Part shown: positions 38,501 to 50,500 of the stretch, piece by piece
Layout: every line of letters starts with the position of its first letter
Position numbering within the stretch: position 1 is the first letter of the stretch
From: Toxonevra muliebris
Lineage: Eukaryota > Arthropoda > Insecta > Diptera > Pallopteridae
Direction of reading: 5' to 3'
NCBI GenBank assembly: GCA_963691655.1
Contig: OY829326.1
Coordinates: forward strand, 87,227,235-87,291,234
Length of the DNA: 64,000 bases
Notes under the pieces: generated by a model
The model's database searches: none
Told to the model about the DNA's origin: nothing
Seen by the model: only the letters and a program-made list of their open reading frames with translations
Program-made: the position numbers and the translations under genes

Positions 38501-41500
38501 TTACTAAAATTTTTTTTTTCAAATTCGAGCACAGTGTAGTTATTTTATTAATCCATTTGATATGGTAATCGGACAAAATTTGATAAACAGAGTCAGTCTA
38601 AGGTCTTATTGACCCTGTATGCAAAACATTTTAATCGGACAATTACCACGCCTACCTGCTTTATATGTGAAATTTTGAAAATGAAATAGCTTTGAACACA
38701 TTTCAGATATGTCATAACCAAGGAGCGGATTATGAGGAACTCTCCCTTTTTTCTGCGAAATCCGACACGATGGCTGGTAATATATATACGCGTTTTAAGC
38801 CCTCCTAATTCCCAACATATAAATTTTATTTTGTCTTTTTTATTATTTTTCAAAAATTTTGCATTTTTCACTATTTTAGTGGCTTTTTTTTTAATTTCTG
38901 GGGCCTTTTTTTAAGTTATAAATGCCATTTTTGAAGTTTTCCATCCATTATGCCTTTTTAATGTTTATTTTTACTATTTTGTGAATGAAATTTATAGCAC
39001 AAACAGAAACATTAGAAACATTTGTTTTTACTCCGTTTGCCATGAAAAAAAAAAAAATATTTGTAGTAGGACGTAAATGATAACTTCTTATGTTGGGAAC
39101 AATGCAAATGAATTTTACGGCAACCCTTGAAAATGCTCCTCAGTCCAAAATTCAAAAGCTGTTTTGAGAAAATTTCCAATGAGTTCACAGTACCGTTAAA
39201 AACAGAAGTGGATATATTTTGGCTGTAGAGTTTTGGAATAGATAAACGCATCTTTAACTTTATTTGACGACTACACGCCTTTTTTGTTTCGCTTCTTGTA
39301 ACGGACGCCGTGCTTTAGTTAAAAAATAATTTTAAATTGTAACTGCTTTTTTGTCCTTTTTTTCATTTTTATGTTGCATTTTTTTTGGTGTTTTTTAGCG
39401 CCTTTTTCTGTCATTTTTGGAATTTTATTTTGCCTTTTTCTTAGTTTTTAGGTCCACAAAATCCGCACCCTGGCCATAACTATATGCCATGATAAAAATT
39501 AGCACTATGGCATCATTATGTCTTACGATAGTATTTTAAAAATTTCACAAGAATTAGAGGTAGGCGTAGCCTACCGTGATAATTTTTTCATGATATATGA
39601 ATATTTTAATATTTACCAGCATATGTAATATTAGCACTATATTTGGTGTAAGTCAAATTCAGATTTTTGAAATTACATTGGTTTTATAGAAGTACTGCGC
39701 AAAATACGGCTCCTAGATTTTTTTCCCTAGAATTTTGTACAGGCAGCTTTATAGAATTAAATAAGGCCAAAATTATTGCTGAAAGTGATAATTCAAATAA
39801 TAATAAAAACTGACTTACACCACTTTTTCACGCAACGGCTCAAGTAATGAAATAAAGGTATCTGCAAAGTTTTGCCAAAATCAGCCACGCCTAACACCAA
39901 CCGCCATACAACCGTACAACAATAAAGAAACATTAATATGGTAAAGTGTATCAAAAAGTAGTAAAAACGAATCTTCGCGCAACTTTGTGCACTTTGAGCC
40001 ATACTTTTTTTTTTAAAGTATTGAATCTAAAAATAACATATTAAACAATTACGTGGAACCCTTGCGGTCTTTCGATTTCTTGCATTTCGAAACTTGCATA
40101 TTTTAATTTTTTCTTTATTTTCCATATCTTTTTCTGAGGAACTTTTTTTTAATTTGGTAAAACTAGCAGGCAAAGTAGTAAAACTAGTAAAAGACAACGA
40201 AAAACAAAAAAATTTGGGCTTGAAAAATTTATAATCACTTAAGAAACCGAAAAGTTATAGCATTTTAAAGTCGAACTTTCCCAGCCAATTTTGCTCATAA
40301 AAGAAACAATATCTTTAGACCCTCCATATTATTCATTAGCTTCAAATTAACTATGAAATCGTCAATATTATTTCCAATATAAGTCAATATATTCCGCAAA
40401 ATTTGAAAATAAATAATATTAGCATAAAAAATCTTTCATTTTTAGCCATTTTTTTAATTCTTCCACTCCAAAATTCGATTACTAAATTTTGTCGCGATAG
40501 AATAGTCTTTCAAATCGCTGTGCAGCATTCTTTACTAATTGGAATTCTCGATTTGAACCAAAATATAGATGCTTCTTATGCCGCCAATTGTGCACTTCTT
40601 TGTATGGTCATTCCCATAATGTTACGGTTATAAAAAAAAAAACGGATAAAACTTGTTTGATTTAAGGTTATTTGAAACCTGCTAATTAAATTTGTGAACG
40701 TAAACGTGTGTTCATTTATATAGTATTAATCGAAATAAATTGATTTAGTAGAAGCAAAAGTGACCATGCACTTCAATTACAATTACAACACTATTCTCTG
40801 ATCAAAATAGCTCTACAGTATAGATTCACAAACAAAACTACAGGAAATTCCGTTATTCAAAAGCCAAAAACCAAATTTTAAACAAGTAATGCTCGTGTTC
40901 CAGTTTATATGCACTGTGTGTGTATGTATGAACTACGAGAAAGATGTCTATAAATTAGTTATTTGTATGCCGATTTGAATGATTGGTAACTCGTTAAAAA
41001 GGTAATGAGCCATAGATTACTAAATAAATACATAAATATGGTTACGGAATAAAAAAAACTTGCTTTTTCGATATTGACAAATTGTTTTTTTGAGACGGCA
41101 ATGCCAAAACTAAAAACACGGACGAGTTGTGGCAAAATATTCAAAAAGCCTGGTATTCTACTTAGCTACTGTTGCGTCTTTAGTAGGCTCAATGCCCAGA
41201 AAGTGTAAGGCAATTTTGAATAACAGAGGCTATTCTACAAAATACTAGCATTAAAAAACAATTCGAAGCAATATTCAAATAATTTCTTTTCCAAAATTGA
41301 AGGGTTTTTATTTTTTTTGTACTTTTTTAAATTTTTTTTATTTATTGAACTGTACAATAGAAGTTTTCGTTATCATACTGGAATTATGTTTTTTATTGAA
41401 TACATAACCTGTAAAGTTTTAGCCTTTAGAAAACCGTTGTATTTTTGGCATGTTTGAAAGCTCACTGACCACTGCGCATGTTTTGGATTTCATTAGTATA

Positions 41501-44500
41501 ACCAAATATTACAAAACTAGCTTTTTGAAACTCGGAGACTTTTTTTGTCACGGGCTCTTGGACTGTATGGGCATATAGTGGATATAGCTACATATGTCCA
41601 TCTGTCCGTCCGATACGTGATATTTTGAACAAACTGAACCTCGGTGTAAACCTGCGGTTCACTTCCAATCGCATAATATACATTGATACAGAAAGCTCAG
41701 CCTAGGCGTTTAGGGCCTCTTCTACAATAAAAGCCTTAATAGTAGTTTCTGTGTCAACTCTATTTTCTGGAACAGATTTTTTTTACAATTTACTTAACGT
41801 AGAGAATTCTAAGTTTGACTTTACACACATTTTTTAAATGAATATTTTGAAGTAGGGCAATGTTTATTCAATGGGAAAGTTTATTATTGAAATTGAGTTT
41901 ATCTTTTTAAATTGAAATATATTATATAAAAAGGCTAGAATAATTTTTTAGTTATTTTTTTTGAGCTATTTGAGATAGCAGTACCAAACAAAAACCTCAC
42001 AAACGTTCTAAGATGGCTTAAAGTACTTATGGGTGGAGACTAGCTCTAAAAAGTTTTAGGGCCGTTTTCTCAATATCCGGTTAAGCACTAATCAGAACTT
42101 ATTACTACAACTAACCATAGGTTAAAGTTCGAATTAGTACTTAATTGGACATAGTGGCCGAAAAGAAAGTTCTTACAAAGATATTAGTAAAAAATGAAAA
42201 TGAAAATACGGAAACAAGAAGCCTTTTAAATGAATGCCATTTTAGGTATGTGCAGACTATAGAAATAATATACATAATATTGTTAGCTTGCATTTCATTG
42301 AAGTGTGACTCTGATAATGACAAATTGCTGTTCTAAGAAACAAAGCAGAGCAAAGTAGCCAATAAAATAAATTATTTACTACTTAATTAATTTTTCTCTT
42401 TGTTTAATTTGGTTGATTCATATTTAACGGAAACGGAATAAGATTTAGAAAAAAATATAGAGGTCTCTAGTAGAAAATAGCCATATTTACCTTTTCAAAG
42501 CCTATTTTTAAGCCTTTGGTTCAAAACCGACTGGCTATTTTCAACTAGAGACCTCTATATTTTTTTCTTATTTTTCCCATATAATCTTTCGGAAAATCCA
42601 CTAGGAGAAGGAAAAAATCGAACTTTACACATTTCATATATCTCGTAGGCAAGTTAATATATAAATATATATATATATATATATTGGTAAGAAGTTGTCT
42701 ACATTATATATATATATATATACAGGATTTATCTATTTACTTTGAATTTAACTTTTGTTTAAAGGAAGCAATTTTTGTTCTTGCTAAATCTTTTTGTTTT
42801 TGGCTTATCAACAGCTGTTTGTATTGTGTACCAGTTACGTTCAAACTGTTTAATTTTATTTTTGTCTTGTGTAGTAACTCAGTAAACCTTCAGAATGAAT
42901 TGTGTTTATGGCTGTAGTTTAAAATGTCCATTTGAACATTCTGTTTTGTGGTGGTTATGCGACGATCTTGCGCACCCAAAATGTGCTGGCATTTAAGTTA
43001 GCATTACCGATAATATGTATGAAAGAGGGGAATGGTCATCGTTGGATAAGTATGAAATGTAGGTCCGCTGACATTGAGTTTGTAACAATGTTCAAGCAAT
43101 CCAAAAGTGCCTTTTCTGAAATTGGTAAGAAGTTGTTACTAAATCTAAAAATTTCGAGAAAAGTTTTGGGGATTTTAAAATCATGGATGTTTTATCCAAG
43201 AAGAAAATGCCTTTAACTAGATCCTCTCTAAAAAATCAACTGTTCCCTTTGAACTTATAGTTGTGTCTTGTGGCGATTTTGGAAAAAATTCACGTCCGCC
43301 TATTTCACTATCGATTCCGATTGTGTCCAAAAAAACACCCGATAATGAACTAAATTTAAGTGGTACCATCTGTGAGTGAGTGCTCTGGAAATATCTCAAC
43401 TGATAAAACGCTCAAAAATCTGGTTTTTGTTCACCCGAAGAAAAATATCCTTTTTTCCAGATTTTATCCTGATACATCCATTGACATTCAATATTAAATC
43501 CACGGATTCTAAAAAAATTTAACTTTTCGTATGAGAGAAAAGTTTCATTTAAAATTCCGACTCCTATTGAACATTTGGCCATACGGTATAGTAGTAAGAG
43601 TGAGAATTTTTGTATAAACCGAAGGTTGGGTTAAACAATGATATGAGTATTTCTCTTTAAAAAACGAAATGATCCCCTAAAATTCTTACACACTTTGTAT
43701 CAGAATGTTTGAGGATTAAACACAAAGTTAACTGCCATATTTTTAAAGATGAGGTCATAGTTTTTACTAAAACTTGGCTTAAGCCCAATATTCATAATTT
43801 AGAAATTCTTTGTGCTTATTGATTTCAAATCTATATACGCGTGTGAAGAAATCTGTATCCAAAATTCCTACAATTACTGTTTTAATTTCGATAAACTTAG
43901 AAGAATGCTTATGGAAGCTGATTGGCCTTCTATCGATTCTAATTTGGACAATTGTGCTTTCAATTTTAATAATTTGCTTTAAAAATTTTTTGAATTATAT
44001 GTTCCTAAACAAGAGAATCTTCCAAAGCCCAATATAGTCTACAAAGGTTGAAAAATTTTAAGACACGAGCTTTCGAGGTCTTTGGATAGTCTGGAAAATC
44101 AAACGCTTATGTTAAATATTCCCTTCTAAGAAATCAATATGAACCGTACCCAAAAATAAAATTAAATTGGAAATCCATAGCAATTCAAAAGCTTTTTATG
44201 ACTTTGCCATTATTAAAAGAAAAAATAATCAATTTAAATCGTCTATGAATTGTAAGGGTTGTGTGTCATATAATAATACTACAATCTCAAATTGTTTCAA
44301 GCCTCTAACATTGATTTTAAATGCATCATTGAAATTAAGCGCCTTCCCAGCTTGTTGGAAAGAATCTTTTTTAATTGCTTAAAGCCTGATGTTTCAAACT
44401 ATCGAGGTATAGCTAAATTAAGTGTTTTACCGTTATATTAAAAGCGATCTTTTTCTGTTAAATTTGCTATTTCCCTGAATCAGCATGGTTCCGAATTCAG

Positions 44501-47500
44501 TTATAAAGGGATTCAAACTGGCATAATTTACACAGACTTGGGTAACGCTTTTGACAAATTAAATTATAATTTTTTAATAATGAAACTTGACCGAATTGGC
44601 TTTCCGCAAGAGCTATAGATTGAATTAAATCCTATTTATGAAACCGGAAACCAAAGATCATTTTCAAAGAAGCTGTTTCTCTGAACATTGATGTTGCCTT
44701 TAGGGTGCCTCAAGGTAGTCATTGTGGACCAACTCAAGTTACAAAACATAGCACCTCCCTAGGAACGTAACCAATTTTTATTTCTCCATTTTAAAGCATT
44801 TCCTATATTGTGCATACTTAAAATCATTTTTAGAATATTCAAATATTACTTGCTAATGTTTTCTACATTAATAACACTAGCTTAGACGAAAATGTACATA
44901 TGATGAGAAATGGCTTTTCTTACAGATTTTCTCCCGCTGAATTCGAAAATCAAGGTTCAAATTTTTTTAAGGAACAGTTTTTCATTCCGGACAATCTTGG
45001 TGACGAAAGTGACGAATACGGCAGGAGATTTCATCAACAAATTAAAATCATTGAAAGGGTTTTGAGATGAAGCAATGTTGGGAGATTACCTATGGTTTAA
45101 AACTCAATAAAGTGTCGAAAAAATTAAAATAATCGGTCGCTTTTCCTCTGGTTGGTCTTATTTTTTTGCGTAAAAGTTTCAGCTTTACGAGCATGAAGAG
45201 AAATCATGTTCTTTCGACGTTTTTCATTACTTTTCAGTGGTCACAGAAGCAGCCGTAATTAAAGCGATATCTTTTGTATCAGTTAACCAATGAAAAATCC
45301 GATTAAATATGCTTGTTATCCCAATATCTTTCATTCTAGCTCGAGATATGATTTTTAAAGAGCAAAAAAAAAAAAAAAAAAATGAGAAAAAAACATTATC
45401 TTAAAAACCGATTCATAAAAAAATTTTAACCTTGATCTTCTAAAAAGACCACCTCTCAACAAACGTACATGAAAGAAATTTCATTTTATAATGGAGTCCG
45501 TACAAAAGCAGTTTCTTTTATTTGCTTTACGTAGTTTGAACTGGAACCACTTGACGAAACTTCCTCTTTATAAGTATGGTACAAAATTAACCAATTTTCC
45601 TTTATTTGAAAGGGGAAGAGTTTTGTGGAATGAATGTTTTGTGTTTAAATTCGTAAATGGATTGAATGATTCTCCATTTCTATAAAATTAACTTTGTATT
45701 AAGTTCCTAGTCGCGTTTCTAGAACCTCATACCTATGAAATTAAGTTTCTGTATGTGTTCGTTGTATGTGCAATGATTTTAATAATCTTTTGATGCTAGT
45801 TAGTAGATTTTAGTACCTCTGTTTATACAATAAAACAATCTTTGTTATCTTATTTAAATTCATAATTTGTGTTTTCACGGAGCTATTGATAAGCTTTTTA
45901 CGTTCCCTCCTAATTCTCGTAACGTAGAACAGTACTGATCCGTCCGTGCGCCATACTGTTGCGCCCCACGGTCTTATTTGGAGGAAGAGGATTCGCTGGG
46001 ATTTCGTCGTTAAACAAAATTTAATAGATACAAGTAACAATATTTCATATCAAAGTCGTATGAAATCAATATTAACAAAAGTTTACTTCAACTCGTTGTT
46101 TCAAACATTTTTCTTTGTGTCTACCTTTAACTGAAGTTTCAAAACTAAACATTCATTAGCTTCAAACGTTATCATTTCAAAACAGTTGTTTGTTTTTTCT
46201 TTTGAACTGTTTTTATATTAATTTTGTTTACAAGGTCTTCCCAGTAAGTACTACTAGTAGTGCATAGTATGTATGTTCATATGTAGTCGTAGTGACTGCT
46301 GGGAGAAACTATACTATTAATATATTTACTATTTGCAATTACAAATGCATTTAATTATTTATTCATATATTTTCATTTCATGTAAATAAATTTAAATAAT
46401 AAATCATTTCATTGAATAATAATTAACTATGTCCGAAGTAATCGTGTCGTAACTGGCACACTTTTACTGATAATATTGCATCGTGCGACATTATGTCTAT
46501 TGTGTACAAATGCATCATTTGCCTCCAATACTTTATTTTTTCACATTCGGATTTTCCTTAACATAATAAACTTAATCACATGTGTGATTCATTCATGAAA
46601 ACATGACCCAAATTGAAACTTTTGAATGCTGCGCTAGTTGCAAGCTAGCAAAACAAAACGTATATTTTTGCTTTCCATATTTAAAAATAGATTATTGGCA
46701 AGTCATTATCCAATACATCACAACTAGTGTTTTCAAAAATTCCGGCCTTCTGCACTACCCAGATCCTGAGATAGAAAAATTTTGCATAGTCGCATTTCAG
46801 ATAAAGCAGAACTTGCTAATAACAAAGTAAATGAAGCAATTTTGCTGCTGTAGAAAAGCATAATTTTTCATTTAAAATTTTAGTGGGTATTTAGCAATTA
46901 GGAAGAAGTTGAGATCCCGTTATTACATTTCATTATTTGTATACAGAACTCGTATAGTAAAAATTTAATTCTTACTATATTTTGACTTTACTTTTTAATG
47001 ATCGTTTACATTCCCATGGCTCCGAAAAATAAAGCAACTGCAGCAATTATTGGGCGCCAAATATTTGGTTGTTTAGTACATACAAATATGCTCACTTTAA
47101 ATATTTGTTGCTTTCTTCTGCATTAATTATAATATTATCATTTAGTATTCTACCATGACCTAAAATTAAAATTATTAATATGAAATAAATTACGCACTTC
47201 ATTGAGTGTTGGCACTCACTCATTATTTGTGTCCGTCTATTGCTGATAAAAGGAAGCGGCAGGCAGCGTTCAGCTAATTGCCAGTGAAATAGAGTGCGCC
47301 ATGAATTATATATATATATATATACGCACATGCAGCGTGTCTGGATCAAAATTATAATATAAACATTTTGTTGCATGTGTATTCATTATGAAATGCAATT
47401 AAAATATGTGTATAAAATAACAATGATGATGACATTCTAATCAGTTCAGTATCAACAAAAGTTATTACGATGCAGAATTGCTGGTCGCTCTTTGTATTCC

Positions 47501-50500
47501 CGGACTACAGACTTATTTTCTACATACATATGTACATTCGATGGAGAGCATGTTTTTATTACTAAAATATCTTGTGATTTAAAGAATTTTTTTTCAATTA
47601 AAATTTTATAACGAAATTTAACTTAATTTTATAAGCTTATTCAGTTTACTATGATCACATTTTGTTTATTTACCTCTAAAAAATATTTTATAATCTTTTT
47701 GAATTGGTGTACCCATAATTCTATTAAAATAAAGATGATTATAATGTAAATGCGCAGTAGTTACATTTAAATTCAGTTGTAGTAGGTTTTTTTATAACAT
47801 CAACTTGTAATCTTAAGGGCCTGGTATAGAATGCCAAAAACAAGTAACTTTTGTAGATTTCTTATTTTCCAAACCATTCAATTTTTATTTTTGCAATTCA
47901 CAGTGTTAAATTAATTTTTTAATGCAATTGTATAAAAAATTAGCAAGTTATTGCAATGAATGTGACTCCGAAGATTGTGCCTTTACGTTTTTTAGAGTAT
48001 TTTTTGATAATAAAAAATTGAAATATTCACGATTGGAAAAAAAACATTTAATTTTTGGTACAATTTTTGCATATTGTTTTGTTTATAACTTTTTTTAAAT
48101 AATGTTTTGAATGCTAAATTTTTAGGTGCACGCCAGTTTCAAAATCGTGGTTTTGAAAAAACGCGTTTGAAATTTCAAGCTGCATGACTGTTTTACTACA
48201 ATCTGCCAAGTTCTACATCCGTAACTTTCGATTGACTGCGAATTTCAAAAAATATATTCTAGAGATGTTATATAGAAGCGATTTAACCTAAAAATTTTTT
48301 TGATTTTTTTGACTCATTGGCATAAAAACTGTAGGTCTCTTCTCTATTAAGCAGAGCTCACAATGGGTCTCTCGGTCTAAGTTTATCCTTTCCAAAATCA
48401 AAAAGGGAAGCTTTTTCAACCAACCATACTACATAATACTAATTATGTATAGGTACTATATTATAGTATATATATATAGTATGGTAGTATGCCTGATCTT
48501 TAATAGCATAGTCCAACAGCATTTTTGTAACAGCAAATTTCGTTATTTTTTCTATTGTAATACTTTAGTTATTTTCTATTGTTAATTTTCAATAATTTCA
48601 TTTTAATTGAAGAATTTAAAACTCGAATAAAACAAAATATTAAAAAACCCATAACGGATTAAGATGTTTTTTCCAAATAATTCTTTTAATATCTTAACAC
48701 GTTCGCAGACGTGAATGCTATGACATTCATTTTCATGGTGTCACAATATAACGCGAATGCTATAGCATTTAATTCTATATAGCGTCCACAAAATCCACAA
48801 CAGAACTGATCTATATATCGAAGTAAATGCTTTAGTATTCAGTGTATATAACTAATAAAATGTGATATTGTTAGAACTTGGGAAAAACGTGTATAATCAA
48901 AATTTAAATATTACGATTACTTTAAGAGAGCCGCCATGTGTCTCTTTTTGCACCTCGATACAATTTTGAGTGTCCGCGAACGTGTTTTTAGAAGTCTTGG
49001 GAAGAAAATTTCGCTGCGGTTAGTCAAAATGCTGAATTTACATTACATTACATTTTGTTTCTATGGGTTTGCGGCTATTTCATTTTATTAACTGTTAACT
49101 GTTAAGGACAAATATTTTTGTGGAAAATTTGAATCCTAAAATGTTCCTTTTAAAATAACTTTTCAGGCTTTTCTGAAAAGAGGTGGTCAAATTGACCTAT
49201 AAAAAGAGGAGTTAAATGATTGAGATGTTTTACAGAAATAAACCTCGTAAAATTCTAACATATAACTTTGACGGTAAGATTTTTCTCAGACAGCAATTTA
49301 CAATACTTTTTGCAGTTAGTATCCAGCTCTCTTCAACCAAAAAATGGAAGCCTTGACCCACTTAAGAAAAAAAAAAAGCTGCGACGTGCTGGACTATAAG
49401 TTTATTCTACAAAAATGGTCTGTACAATATACCCTTTCATAACTAAAGGGTTGCAGCCAAAAGGTCTAAATTTGTTGAACTGTTTGATTACAACTCTAGG
49501 CTGATTTTTTTTTTAAATGCCGAAAAGCATAACATTGTAGGAGCGTTTGGATTTATCCTTGATCATTCTTAAATGAATCCAAAGAGCAAAAACTGATATA
49601 CCGTGTGCATATCTTTGATGATAAAAACAAAAAACTCACATAGAATTTCCCGATCTCGCATACTCGGATTGCGTAAGATTGTTGCAACTTTTTGTCGCCC
49701 ATTTGCTTTCTTCGCTTTCAGTGTGTCTTGATTAGAGTCTTTGGTGCATAGCTCCTCAAATATAGTGTCATCTTCGGAAACTACAGGTCGGCATTTCGAT
49801 AGATGAATTGTGTTGTCCGAGGTGATAGTGGTATCTGTAATAAAGAAAATCTATGGTAGACATTTGCCAATAGGCTTGTGCTTGCAATACACTTACCATC
49901 TTGTGGTATAAATGAATCCCATTGCGATGAATCCCATGGTTCAGAGAATACTGTCCCATCGTCGGATTGTGCTGAATCGATTCCGTTGAAAAAAGATTGA
50001 CAAAAAGAGTAGTTACGTTCGACATTATCATAAGACGAAAGACGACTGCCATTGTGACTGTCTAAGGACTTTTGGCAACCATTATTCTCATGAATGGATT
50101 TGACGGTATTTTGTTGCTGCTGTGGTGGGGTTGAACAACGTACCAGCTCTGGCAAATTCAAATCGGGTAAACGTTTTGCTATAATCTGGTGTACTGTAAT
50201 TGGTCGCTGGCTGTTTTCTTTAATAGCATCGCTCCCCAAAGAGTTTTCCTTCGCTTGACTAGATTGCGGCTGTTGCTTCCAGTGTTCTTCTGAGTCGTAG
50301 TCACCATAATTATTTCCATTATTGCCTTCTTCATCATCCTGCTTACCCATAAACTCCCAACTACTGTCAAGTTGCCATTGCTCGAAACGTCCACGTGCTC
50401 GTTTTGATGACGGTTGTTGTTGCGGCTGTGCCTGCTGTAATTGTTGTTTCTTCTTAAGCTCATCCAAACTACCAGCAATTTTTTCAATTTCCAATGGCAT

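Noticed and set aside
45362..45383. Poly(A) run as the 3' tail of the LINE
   Set aside because: The C-terminal coding block of the LINE continues downstream at 45491-45685, so this run is internal.
45810..46040. 76-codon minus ORF (PWGATVWRTDG) as a new small gene
   Set aside because: No start context, no conserved family recognised, and it adjoins LINE sequence; more likely retroelement untranslated sequence.
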